A stretch of DNA of 64,000 bases, from NCBI GenBank assembly GCA_039810885.1, contig JBDHXV010000001.1, positions 1 through 64,000 on the forward strand, in the 5' to 3' direction. The notes under the pieces were generated by a model that ran no database searches, was not told the DNA's origin, and was given only the letters and a program-made list of their open reading frames with translations. The DNA comes from BJGO01 sp039810885. GTDB lineage: Bacteria; Bacteroidota; Bacteroidia; Chitinophagales; UBA10324. Numbering within the stretch: the first letter of the stretch is position 1; the number at the start of each line of letters is the position of its first letter. A program made the position numbers and the translations under genes. Positions 16,928 through 25,648 of the stretch are shown here, piece after piece.

Positions 16928-17866
16928 ATGATTTCGCGCCGTAGTATCAGAATCAAATTGATGCAGGGTTTCTATACTTATGAGAAAAGCTCTGACCTCA
17001 CGGAAGATAAATTGCTATATATATGTATGCAATCTATTAACCGATTTAACGCTTTAATGCTCTTTAACCTATATATTGTCGAAAACACTTGTGCTTATGT
17101 TAAAGATTATACCGATTCTCTACGGACTTTAAAAACACGTAAAATAAGTGATATAGAACTATCACTACGTGTTTTTGAGAATAACATTATTCGATTTATT
17201 CAAAACTCCTCTAACTACCACACCACTTGTAAAACGGAGCACTTTGATAAAAAATTTGACTCAGACCTATTCAGAAAGTATTTTCTTGAACTTAAGAACA
17301 CCGACTCCTACAATAAGTACCTACTCTCTAACCCGGCAGACTTAAAAGAGGATTATTATATTTTTAATGAATTATACAGCCACATTATTCTAGCGGATAA
17401 AGATTTTGATGGCATAATGGAAGATATATATCCTGAATGGGCTGACGACAAACATCACATTAAAAGTATTGTGTTGGATATATTTAAACAATTAGGCAAC
17501 GGAACCCAACCAAACCTTAAGGAGTCTATAGATAACCGTGACAAGAGTTTTGTTGAAAGTATGATTAATTCCTATGTTTATCACCACACCGCTATTAACG
17601 AACATATTTCTAAACGTTTGAAAAACTGGGACGAGGAGCGTGTTGCCGAACTGGATATGATTATCATCCGTCAGGGTGTCTGTGAGTTTTTGTATCAGCC
17701 TGAGATTCCTGTAAAAGTGAGTATTAACGAGTATTTGGAAATAGCTAAACAATACAGCACTCCCAAGAGCAGTGAATTCATAAATGGAATACTCGATGGA
17801 ATTTTAAAAGACTTACGTGACCAGAATCTTGTCAAAAAGACCGGAAAAGGCTTGGTTGAAAGTTGA
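16928..17866 (+). CDS. nusB: Transcription antitermination factor NusB, long Bacteroidota form
   Basis: Binds boxA RNA with NusE and helps rRNA transcription resist termination. The first residues ISRRSIRIKLMQGFYTYE match the NusB N-terminal helix. The conserved C-terminal core lies at about 205-300 (HTAINEHISKRLKNWDEERVAELDMIIIRQGVCEFLY...PVKVSINEYLEIAKQYS...FINGILDGIL). At 312 residues it is about twice the E. coli length. The extra middle section is charged and helical, as seen in other Bacteroidota. A promoter for rplS lies directly downstream. Confidence 0.93.
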   Translation: MISRRSIRIKLMQGFYTYEKSSDLTEDKLLYICMQSINRFNALMLFNLYIVENTCAYVKDYTDSLRTLKTRKISDIELSLRVFENNIIRFIQNSSNYHTTCKTEHFDKKFDSDLFRKYFLELKNTDSYNKYLLSNPADLKEDYYIFNELYSHIILADKDFDGIMEDIYPEWADDKHHIKSIVLDIFKQLGNGTQPNLKESIDNRDKSFVESMINSYVYHHTAINEHISKRLKNWDEERVAELDMIIIRQGVCEFLYQPEIPVKVSINEYLEIAKQYSTPKSSEFINGILDGILKDLRDQNLVKKTGKGLVES

Positions 17867-17889
17867 TTTTTTAAATACTGATTGTATGC

Positions 17890-17897
17890 TATATTTG
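17890..17897 (+). promoter_or_regulatory. -7 promoter element of rplS
   Basis: TATATTTG followed by the GC-rich discriminator CCGTCCGC, 23 bases before the rplS ATG. The nearest upstream TTG (17863-17865) is 24 bases away, slightly long. Confidence 0.55.
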
Positions 17898-17920
17898 CCG
17901 TCCGCAAAAAAAATAATCCC

Positions 17921-18289
17921 ATGGACGCAATTAAATATGTGCACGAGCAATTGACTTCTAAAAAGGAGTTTCCTAAGTTTAAAGCAGGTGATAACATCAC
18001 GGTAAACTATAAAATCATTGAAGGTAACAAAGAACGTATTCAGGCATTTAAAGGTGATGTTATTCAAATTAAAGGCAGCGGTGCTACAAAGACATTTACT
18101 GTTCGTAAAATGTCTAATGGAGTTGGGGTAGAGCGCATTTTCCCTTTCACTTCCCCTAATGTCGATAGCATCGTTTTTAACAAAGCCGGTCAGGTGCGTC
18201 GTGCCCGCATTTTCTACCAGCGCGATCTCGTAGGAAAGAAAGCACGCATTAAGGAAAAACGCTTTAATACAGAAAAATCCGAAGTATAA
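17921..18289 (+). CDS. rplS: 50S ribosomal protein L19
   Basis: A structural protein of the large subunit at the 30S-50S interface. The start at 17921 (MDAIKYVHEQ) is chosen because an upstream in-frame ATG at 17882 would overlap the promoter -7 box, and family members begin this way. Core motifs: FKAGDNITVNYKIIEGNKERIQAFKGDVI, TFTVRKMSNGVGVERIFPF and GQVRRARIFYQRDLVGKKARIKE. The 122-residue length is normal. It is transcribed alone from its own promoter to a strong terminator, not with rpsP-rimM-trmD as in many bacteria. Confidence 0.97.
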   Translation: MDAIKYVHEQLTSKKEFPKFKAGDNITVNYKIIEGNKERIQAFKGDVIQIKGSGATKTFTVRKMSNGVGVERIFPFTSPNVDSIVFNKAGQVRRARIFYQRDLVGKKARIKEKRFNTEKSEV

Positions 18290-18315
18290 TTAAATCAAAA
18301 CATTAATACAGAAAG

Positions 18316-18346
18316 GCTGTCGGTACTTTACGACAGCTTTTTTTTT
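18316..18346 (+). terminator. Rho-independent terminator of rplS
   Basis: Stem GCTGTCG/CGACAGC with an 8-base loop, then nine T. It lies 15 bases before the next gene. Confidence 0.9.
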
Positions 18347-18360
18347 AACTATTCCCTTCT

Positions 18361-19461
18361 ATGGCAGAAAAAAGCAACAACACGTTTAATCCAAACAATC
18401 CTGCAACAAAAGATGCAAATATTTTCGGGCTTCCATTTAAAGAGAATGAATCGAAATTAATTTTGCTCCCTGTGCCTTGGGAAGCAACAGTATCTTATGC
18501 TACCGGCACGGCCGATGGTCCTGATGCCATTTTTGAAGCATCGAAACAAGTGGATTTATATGATCCCATTTTGCCGGATGGATGGAAACAAGGCATTTAT
18601 ATGCGCAAGCCTGATAAAGGCTTAAAAAAGATGAGTCGTCATAATCGTAAAATGGTTGAAAAGGTTATAGCACATCTTACTGCAGAAGAAATTTTGAAGA
18701 CATCAGTATTAAAAAATGCTTATGATAGAGTGAATAAAAGCTCGTCTGAGTTGAATAAATACATTTACGATCAAACCATGCAACTGCTTTCACGAAATAA
18801 GTTGGTTGGGTTGATAGGCGGTGACCACAGTACTCCGCTCGGTTTTATCAAGGCTGTGAGTCAATATTATCAAGGCCACCCTGTGGGTGTTTTACATTTT
18901 GACGCACACATGGATTTACGAAAGTCTTATGAAGGCTTTACTTACTCTCACGCCTCTATCATGTATAATGTAATGCAAGAAACCACCGTGAGCAAATTAG
19001 TGCAAGTAGGAGTCCGAGATTATTGTAATGAAGAATTGGATTTTGTACAGAAGAATAAAAACCGAATTGAAGTTTTTTTTGACGCAGATATTAAGCGTTC
19101 ATTCTTCTATGGCGAGGTGTGGCATTCGGTATGTAAACGCATACTAGATAATTTACCCGACCTCGTTTATATCAGTTTTGATATTGATAGCTTAGATCCT
19201 AAACTCTGCCCAAACACGGGAACTCCTGTTCCCGGCGGTCTTGAATTTGATCAGGCCGTTTATTTAATGAGTATGTTGGTCAATAGCGGAAAAAGAATTG
19301 TTGGCTTCGACTTGAATGAGGTTGCTCCAGGAAAAGATGAGTGGGATGCTAATGTGGGAGCGCGTTTACTATACAAGATGTGTAACCTCGCTTTAAAATC
19401 TCAAGAGCAAATACAGCCCGAGCAGAAGCCATTCGTTATTGAAAAAGAAAGTGCAGACTGA
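18361..19461 (+). CDS. Arginase/agmatinase family ureohydrolase
   Basis: A binuclear manganese hydrolase that cleaves a guanidino or formimino group. All expected metal ligands can be seen: H156 in GGDHS, D181, H183 and D185 in DAHMD, and D274 and D276 in DIDSLDP. The SHAS segment lies near 200. The 366 residues include an N-terminal extension of about 60 and a helical insert (about 85-145) not found in classic arginases. Agmatinase is the usual database name, but the substrate is uncertain; formimidoylglutamase would fit with ftcD 13 kb away. Its stop overlaps the ATG of the radical SAM gene by one base (TGATG), so the two are co-translated and probably act together. Confidence 0.88.
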   Translation: MAEKSNNTFNPNNPATKDANIFGLPFKENESKLILLPVPWEATVSYATGTADGPDAIFEASKQVDLYDPILPDGWKQGIYMRKPDKGLKKMSRHNRKMVEKVIAHLTAEEILKTSVLKNAYDRVNKSSSELNKYIYDQTMQLLSRNKLVGLIGGDHSTPLGFIKAVSQYYQGHPVGVLHFDAHMDLRKSYEGFTYSHASIMYNVMQETTVSKLVQVGVRDYCNEELDFVQKNKNRIEVFFDADIKRSFFYGEVWHSVCKRILDNLPDLVYISFDIDSLDPKLCPNTGTPVPGGLEFDQAVYLMSMLVNSGKRIVGFDLNEVAPGKDEWDANVGARLLYKMCNLALKSQEQIQPEQKPFVIEKESAD

Positions 19462-20759
19462 TGAGACCGAGACAAATACCTTATCTGCTCTATGCCGATG
19501 CAAAAGGTAAAATATTTGAAGACGACAGTCTGCATTGTGCAGGCCGTTCGGGTAATGATATTGTCAGCTTAAAACCCGAAGATTTTATTGAACTCCCTGA
19601 AGGCAGCGATTTATATGTGTTACCAGACCGCTACCCCATCGGGATTAATCTCAAAACAGGAGTGCCTGCTCTCTCTAAAAAGGGATTTGCTGTTAGTGCA
19701 CAAATGTCTCCGGCACACACGATGCTCTTTATGGCCGCGTTTCAAAAAGCTGAGTGTGCCCAAACGTTGCCTTTGTTTGCTTATTCATGTGTAGGTTGGT
19801 TAGAGGGTAAATACTATGTAACTGCGGTGCGCATAGACCGAGACGTTCGACAAGAGCCGTTTGGCTTTGATCAAAACAAAGTAAAAGATGGAGTGGCCGA
19901 TTGGTATAAAAAATATCCTGACAATCGCTTGCTGCATCATATAGGAGACAATTGCGCATTAACCTATAAATGCCCCGCCGCACGAAACTTTTTCTTAAAC
20001 CGCTGGGAAGCTCCAATACCTACTTCGATGGCATGCAATGCCAATTGTGTCGGATGCATTTCCTTTCAGCCGGAAGAAGAACAGGTTCACAGTACTCAAG
20101 ATCGCATTTCTTTTAAACCAAGCTCTGATGAAATTGCCCAATATGCCATTGAGCATTTGAAAACAGCCCCCTATCCTATTGTCAGTTTTGGACAAGGTTG
20201 CGAGGGTGAGCCTTTATTGATGTGGCCTACAATTAAAGAATCTATTCTTAAAATTCGAGAGCAGGTTAATAATGGGAGTATTAACTTAAACACAAATGGC
20301 AGTATGCCTAAAGCGGTTGAAGAATTATGCAAAGCAGGATTAAATAGTATTCGTGTGAGTTTGAATAGTGTGCGCGAAGAAATCTACAATGCCTATTATC
20401 TACCCAATAATTATCGTTTTAATGCCTTGAAAAAGTCTATTCAAACCGTAAGAAGCTATGGTGGATGGGCATCTATAAACTATTTTGTTTTTCCGGGTAT
20501 AACGGATGAGGTACAGGAATATGAAGCTTTACGTCATTTTATAAAAGAAACCGATTTAACGATGATTCAATGGCGTAACTTTAACATTGACCCGGACTGG
20601 TATATTGAACGCATTAGTAAAAAAGAATTTGGTGAAACCCTTGGTGTAGAAGAAATGATGAATCGTATTCACGAAGAATTTCCTCACGTAATGTTCGGCT
20701 ATTTTAATCCATCGATAGAAAAGATTGAGAAGCATATTCGTTCTCATTCTATACATTAG
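19461..20759 (+). CDS. Radical SAM enzyme coupled to the ureohydrolase
   Basis: Contains the [4Fe-4S] motif CxxxCxxC as C192-C196-C199 (CNANCVGC), followed by a glycine-rich SAM-binding segment SFGQGCEGEPLL near 240 and the strand NLNTNGS. The first 185 residues form a separate N-terminal domain with no motif I recognise (beta-rich, for example DLYVLPDRYPIGI and YYVTAVRID). This is not a plain SPASM or anaerobic maturase layout, and there is no extra cysteine cluster at the C-terminus. It starts on the stop codon of the ureohydrolase. The reaction is unknown; a joint role in modifying a guanidino compound or protein side chain is only inference. Confidence 0.85.
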   Translation: MRPRQIPYLLYADAKGKIFEDDSLHCAGRSGNDIVSLKPEDFIELPEGSDLYVLPDRYPIGINLKTGVPALSKKGFAVSAQMSPAHTMLFMAAFQKAECAQTLPLFAYSCVGWLEGKYYVTAVRIDRDVRQEPFGFDQNKVKDGVADWYKKYPDNRLLHHIGDNCALTYKCPAARNFFLNRWEAPIPTSMACNANCVGCISFQPEEEQVHSTQDRISFKPSSDEIAQYAIEHLKTAPYPIVSFGQGCEGEPLLMWPTIKESILKIREQVNNGSINLNTNGSMPKAVEELCKAGLNSIRVSLNSVREEIYNAYYLPNNYRFNALKKSIQTVRSYGGWASINYFVFPGITDEVQEYEALRHFIKETDLTMIQWRNFNIDPDWYIERISKKEFGETLGVEEMMNRIHEEFPHVMFGYFNPSIEKIEKHIRSHSIH

Positions 20760-20773
20760 TCCATCTTAGACTC

Positions 20774-21811
20774 CTATTTATCACTCAGCAGATTGGATAA
20801 AGCTGCCCAGCCTGGGTATTCATCTGCAAATAATTTAACGATAGCTAAAAAAGGTACAAAGAGAATCATACCGGAAACACCCCAAATTATACCTCCTATG
20901 AATATAGCAATAAGTGTTACTATAGTGTTTAAGTTAAGTCGTGTTCCAACCACATAAGGAAAAATAATATTGGCTTCAAGATACTGTACAATGCTGAACA
21001 CTGCGATAACAGCAAGCGGATACCAGATGTTCCCGTAGGTAATCCACGAAATGGAAATCGGAAGTAAGGCTCCTACCATAATGCCTACATAAGGTATAAA
21101 TGTTAAGATTGCTGCAATACTTCCAAATAAAACCGGATAAGGAATTCCAAGAATCCATAATCCGAAACTATTCAAAACAGCAACAATAGCATAAACAATG
21201 AGCATCCCCTTAATAAAGCGATAATATGTTTGAATTACTTTATGAAGCATCGCAGTGATTCTTTTTGAATCCGTTTCAGGAAATAACAGATGTATTGATT
21301 TTAACAATTTCGCCCTTGTAGTCAACAATAGGAATGAAAATATGGGGATGATGAATAGCATTACAACACTTGAGACTATCTGAGTTAATGAATCGCCTAA
21401 GTGGTCAAATATGCTGGAAACGCTTTGTTTAACCCGTTCGTTTATTGTACTCTCAATCACTTCTGCCGAGACGTTAAAATGCTCTTGTATATATGTCTTT
21501 AATTGATATAGACTTGCAAGCATCTCGTGTTTGAGCATTTCCCATTCTTTAAAAAAGCTACGTATCTGAAAGAAGAATAAGGTCAAAATCAACGCTATAA
21601 GGATCAAAATAAGTGATATGGAAATTAACGCTGCAACAGTGCGTGGGATTCTTAATTTTTCGATCCACACGCATATCGGATAAAGAATAAATGCAATGAG
21701 TAAACCATAGCATAATGGAATGAGTATGGAAGATGCGAAATATAACAGCATCGAAATACTTAGAATCAACACCGCTATTGTGGTGGCCCGTATTAAAGAA
21801 GGAGTACCCAT
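20774..21811 (-). CDS. AI-2E family transporter (PerM-like membrane protein)
   Basis: A multi-span inner-membrane protein. Two helix pairs stand at the N-terminus (about 10-85). A soluble amphipathic section (about 90-200: FFKEWEMLKHEMLASLYQL...) follows, then a further cluster of helices to the end (GIPYPVLFGSIAAILTFIPYVGIMVGALLP is the family hallmark). Members have been linked to autoinducer-2 export, sodium/proton antiport and other roles, so the name is a family label only. The start at 21811 leaves 2 bases after the porin stop; a start at 21832 would overlap the porin gene by 19. It is probably co-transcribed with the porin gene. Confidence 0.88.
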   Translation of the reverse strand: MGTPSLIRATTIAVLILSISMLLYFASSILIPLCYGLLIAFILYPICVWIEKLRIPRTVAALISISLILILIALILTLFFFQIRSFFKEWEMLKHEMLASLYQLKTYIQEHFNVSAEVIESTINERVKQSVSSIFDHLGDSLTQIVSSVVMLFIIPIFSFLLLTTRAKLLKSIHLLFPETDSKRITAMLHKVIQTYYRFIKGMLIVYAIVAVLNSFGLWILGIPYPVLFGSIAAILTFIPYVGIMVGALLPISISWITYGNIWYPLAVIAVFSIVQYLEANIIFPYVVGTRLNLNTIVTLIAIFIGGIIWGVSGMILFVPFLAIVKLFADEYPGWAALSNLLSDK

Positions 21812-21813
21812 GT

Positions 21814-23718
21814 TTAATTCCAGAACATCCAATTAATGATTAACTTAATACTTCGATCCGGTAAAGGCCAACCGGGAATCAAATAAGTGCCATCACTTAA
21901 TAAGCCCTGTAATACATTATCTGACTTAATAATAATTCTTACTGATTTAATTTTCATGTTAATAAAAGCGTCTGCCCATAAATATTTTGAATACGGTATT
22001 GTTGATTGAGCGTAGTACTGCGATGTATTGATGTTAAAATTATAAGGAGTAAAGTTGCCATTATTAAATACGTCCACTCCGGCTTCTAAGAGCAAGGCGC
22101 TTTTAAATAAATGATTTGCATAATACACAGAATGTACAGAAAAGAATGAAGGTACTTGATAAAGAGCACTGGAGTATCGTTGCCACCCGAATTGATTATC
22201 CAAATGAAAATTGCTGAAGCTAAGATTCAACTTGAGACTGCTTTGTGTTGAGTATATCATGCCACTGACTTGAGACGGCAATGCTTGTGTATTAAAAAAG
22301 ATAGGGTTCTTGATAAACACGTAACTATGATATAAAACAATCTGACCGTTCCACACTGAAAAAGAAATTCCTGCACGTCGGAAAGTAGAAGGGTTAAAAT
22401 CATTTTGCCACTCATAATGATTTCCATGATAATGTTGTTCCATCAATGTGGGCATCGTTCGCTTGTCATCATAACGCAGATAGAGGATCCCACCGAGCAA
22501 TCTATGGGCGATGTTGGCGGTAATAAAATATTCTCCCTTATTGTAATCAATGAATGAATACTCTCCTTTTAAGAACGCAAAAGAATTATTCCAGATGTTC
22601 TTTAAAAATTGACCGGGAACATTGAGCATTTGTTTTTTAACCTCAAAGCCAAGGTTTAAATTCTGAACCTGATTAATAGTGTTATTTGCGAAGCGGTATA
22701 AACTATGTTTAATAAAGAAATCTGCGATATATGTGCGATATAAAACAGCAGTATCTAACTGTTTTTTTACTTCTGTGAGTTGATAATGAATTTCATTTTT
22801 AAGCGAGGTTACAAATAAACTATCGTGTGTGTTGTTCGCATTATAAAACACATGAGGGTAATAGGCAAAATCGCGGCGAGTGTCAGAAAATAAGTAGTTG
22901 TTTTCATTAAACTCTACTCTGTGTATTACTCGCGAAGTCGTTATCCGTTTTTTAATCGTTAGTGTGTCATTTATTTTTTTAGTTTGTAAGCTGCCGAAAT
23001 TAAAATATTGCTGTATGCTTAAATTTCGGTTAATGACGCTTGTCAGCGCACTATCAAGCTTAACGGGGACTACCATCTTTGTAATAAAAGCCGGATTGTT
23101 GAATACCGAATCTCGTGCATAGTTAACCCCACCGTTAAAATGAATAAGCACCTTGTTTCTATAGGCACAGAAATCAATTTCATAGCGTTCATTCCTTGTT
23201 TGGAAGGATTGATGGGCTAATAGGTTTGTGTAATCTGTGCGCATATTTTGATAAATACCATCCGATCCAATACGACTGAATGCGAATCCGAAGTTGTATT
23301 GTTTGCCAATGTTCTGTGTATGATTGCCTTTAAACCATTGTTCGTTACCGCTTCCCATGAGATACTGAAGCTCGGTATAAGGCTTTCGAGTATTAAAAAA
23401 CTTCACATCGTCTGCCTTATACATGTAAATATCAAAGGCGTTTAATCCTGTTTTAAATCCGATATCGTCAAAGAAATAAGGAATCAATCGGTAAGCAGGA
23501 TAGCCGAGGTTCCCGGTGCTTCGCATATAATATTCACGCATAGCGGGATTGTATCTCTGCAGTAAATGAATTGATGTGTCAATCGTTCTATAATCTGCTT
23601 GCGACCATGTTCTATACTTTGTCCAGTTTGGATCGAAATGATGATACGTGGAATCGTCACCGATGCCAAATACTTTTATAGATGCGAAAAGAAAACTTAA
23701 CAGGAGCAGAACTCGCAT
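21814..23718 (-). CDS. Putative outer-membrane porin (Porin_10 family)
   Basis: A secreted beta-barrel protein of 634 residues. A signal peptide of about 20 residues (LLLLSFLFASIKVFG) is followed by alternating amphipathic strands to an aromatic C-terminus (LIINWMFWN), as needed for insertion by BamA. Features typical of the Bacteroidota Porin_10 family are RTWSQADYRTIDTSIHLLQRYNP and NLGYPAYRL near the start, and long Tyr/Asn-rich strands. It begins 9 bases after the purine nucleoside phosphorylase gene ends and is followed at once by the AI-2E transporter gene, so lpxK-pnp-porin-transporter may be one transcript. Solute unknown. Confidence 0.85.
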   Translation of the reverse strand: MRVLLLLSFLFASIKVFGIGDDSTYHHFDPNWTKYRTWSQADYRTIDTSIHLLQRYNPAMREYYMRSTGNLGYPAYRLIPYFFDDIGFKTGLNAFDIYMYKADDVKFFNTRKPYTELQYLMGSGNEQWFKGNHTQNIGKQYNFGFAFSRIGSDGIYQNMRTDYTNLLAHQSFQTRNERYEIDFCAYRNKVLIHFNGGVNYARDSVFNNPAFITKMVVPVKLDSALTSVINRNLSIQQYFNFGSLQTKKINDTLTIKKRITTSRVIHRVEFNENNYLFSDTRRDFAYYPHVFYNANNTHDSLFVTSLKNEIHYQLTEVKKQLDTAVLYRTYIADFFIKHSLYRFANNTINQVQNLNLGFEVKKQMLNVPGQFLKNIWNNSFAFLKGEYSFIDYNKGEYFITANIAHRLLGGILYLRYDDKRTMPTLMEQHYHGNHYEWQNDFNPSTFRRAGISFSVWNGQIVLYHSYVFIKNPIFFNTQALPSQVSGMIYSTQSSLKLNLSFSNFHLDNQFGWQRYSSALYQVPSFFSVHSVYYANHLFKSALLLEAGVDVFNNGNFTPYNFNINTSQYYAQSTIPYSKYLWADAFINMKIKSVRIIIKSDNVLQGLLSDGTYLIPGWPLPDRSIKLIINWMFWN

Positions 23719-23727
23719 CTCTACTAC

Positions 23728-24549
23728 TTACATCGCTCTTAATAGTTCACTGATAATCAATGTCATCTTTGGTTCGGCAGCCATAGCTGCTTGTACCACC
23801 TCATCGTGACTCACTTCAAGAGGAACAGGTGAATTCCCAACGTCACTAATCACACTCATTGCAAAGATTCGCATCCCCATGTGATTGGCCACCATTGCTT
23901 CAGGTACAGTGGACATACCAACCGCATCGCCTCCGATGATATGTAAGAACTTATACTCCGCAGGTGTTTCAAAGGTAGGCCCCGTAACACTGATATATAC
24001 TCCGGTGTGGCAGGCAATATTATGTTGTTGGGCAATTGCTGATGCTTTTTGAATTAAGACTTTATCATACAACTTATGTTGATCCGGAAAACGTGGTCCT
24101 ATGCTTTCATCATTTGGCCCGCGTAGCGGATGATCGGAGATTAAATTAATATGGTCATTGATAATCATTAAATCTCCAACCTGATACGTTGGGTTTAGTC
24201 CGCCTGCGGCGTTACTGATAATAATGGTAGAAGCGCCAAGATATTTCATAACACGCACAGGGAAGGTAACCTGTACCATGCTATATCCTTCATAATAATG
24301 AAACCGACCTTGCAAAGCAACAATTCGTTTTCCGTTTAGCATACCCAGCACCAAATTACCTCCATGACCTTTTACCGTGCTTTGAGGGAAATTAGGTATT
24401 TCTTTATACGGGATTGTGCACAAAGCCTCAATCGTATTGGCCAGATTGCCAAGACCGGAACCAAGGATAATCGCTACTTCAGGGATAAAGTCTGTTTTTG
24501 ACTTAATAAATTGAATAGTCTCTTCAATTTTTTCTTTTAAGTTTTCCAT
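23728..24549 (-). CDS. punA: Purine nucleoside phosphorylase (trimeric PNP-I type)
   Basis: Splits inosine and guanosine with phosphate into base and ribose-1-phosphate for purine salvage. Motifs in order: ILGSGLG (phosphate loop), KGHGGNLVLG, GRFHYYEGY, IISNAAGGLNP, GPTFETPAEYKF, GDAVGMSTVPEA and VISDVGNSP. These are those of the trimeric class rather than hexameric DeoD. The 24549 start gives MENLKEKIEE; a start three codons earlier is also possible. It lies between lpxK and the porin gene on the same strand with short gaps, an arrangement of convenience rather than function. Confidence 0.95.
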   Translation of the reverse strand: MENLKEKIEETIQFIKSKTDFIPEVAIILGSGLGNLANTIEALCTIPYKEIPNFPQSTVKGHGGNLVLGMLNGKRIVALQGRFHYYEGYSMVQVTFPVRVMKYLGASTIIISNAAGGLNPTYQVGDLMIINDHINLISDHPLRGPNDESIGPRFPDQHKLYDKVLIQKASAIAQQHNIACHTGVYISVTGPTFETPAEYKFLHIIGGDAVGMSTVPEAMVANHMGMRIFAMSVISDVGNSPVPLEVSHDEVVQAAMAAEPKMTLIISELLRAM

Positions 24550-24584
24550 AATCGGCATAAAAATAACAAACCAAGCCTCAACAA

Positions 24585-25598
24585 TTAAGTACGATGAATC
24601 GCCTGCTCAATACTTTCCAATAGATCCTTTTCATTTTGCATCTGAACGGTTATGGGTAAATAAAAAATAGGCAATTCCTTAGCTTCCTTAATTGCTAACA
24701 AGCGTGTCGTGTCCTTTTCTGTTGTTAGGATTACCGCCTCCGGATTATTTTCTGCCAGTGTTTTCCATTTAACTATATCAGAAGCTGTGAAGTTGTAATG
24801 GTCGGAATATTTCAGATGTTCAATTAAAATATAATGTTCTTTAACATATTCTGTAAAAGAATCTGAGTCTGCAATACCGCTCAATGCTATGACTTTCTTC
24901 CCCACAATTAAATCTTCGCGGTTGCTTATAGAAATAGGAGATGCATATCCATACGTAGAAAAATAAACAGACAAACCGGACTGAAATTTATGTGCTTTAC
25001 TCCTAAACTCACTTTTCTGATCCGAGCTTAAAATGCCATTCGATTTTGTGTAAATCAGAGCATGGGCTCTTCTCAAACTTCCCCCCGCCTCTCGTAAGCG
25101 TCCGAATGGAAGAAACCAATCTTTAAAGAAGGGCTTATCCGATGCAGATAATATCAGCGAGAACGAAGGTGTAATATATCGATGTTGAAAGGCATCGTCT
25201 AATATCACAGCATCCAATTCATAATCAGCCAATAATTCTGTAATGGCCACTACCCTATCTTCACACACGACAACAGGGATATTGGGAAACTTACGCTTGA
25301 TTTGCAAAGGTTCATCGCCAACTTCTATTGCACAAGAATCTGTTCTTACTTCAAGATATCCTTTTGTTTTTCTACCATAGCCACGGCTTAGCACAGCCAA
25401 CCGATATTTCTCACTTAACATACTCAACAGCCATTCTACATGCGGTGTCTTTCCGGTTCCACCAATACGCAAATTACCGACTATGATCAGCGGCACATCA
25501 AATTTTACACTTCGAAGCAGTTTCCAATCAAACATCTTGTTACGAACAAAAACGCCTAATCCGAATATAAGAGAGAAAGGAAGTAGGAAATATTTCAT
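24585..25598 (-). CDS. lpxK: Tetraacyldisaccharide 4'-kinase
   Basis: Phosphorylates the 4' position of the lipid A disaccharide, using ATP at the inner membrane. The start at 25598 (MKYFLLPFSLIFGLGVFVRN, a membrane-anchoring N-terminus) matches the family. The longer frame to 25655 would overlap the divergent gene. The P-loop is IIVGNLRIGGTGKTPHVEWL near 38-57. Further motifs are AVLSRGYGRKTKG, VGDEPLQIKRKFP, VILDDAFQHR and LLPFGRLREAGGSLRRA (the usual form is PxGxLREP). Shows the cell makes lipid A and so has an LPS-type outer membrane. Confidence 0.95.
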   Translation of the reverse strand: MKYFLLPFSLIFGLGVFVRNKMFDWKLLRSVKFDVPLIIVGNLRIGGTGKTPHVEWLLSMLSEKYRLAVLSRGYGRKTKGYLEVRTDSCAIEVGDEPLQIKRKFPNIPVVVCEDRVVAITELLADYELDAVILDDAFQHRYITPSFSLILSASDKPFFKDWFLPFGRLREAGGSLRRAHALIYTKSNGILSSDQKSEFRSKAHKFQSGLSVYFSTYGYASPISISNREDLIVGKKVIALSGIADSDSFTEYVKEHYILIEHLKYSDHYNFTASDIVKWKTLAENNPEAVILTTEKDTTRLLAIKEAKELPIFYLPITVQMQNEKDLLESIEQAIHRT

Positions 25599-25648
25599 AA
25601 GGGCCGTCAACTGTAAAAGGCGTGTAAATTTGAGGAAAATATTTATCC

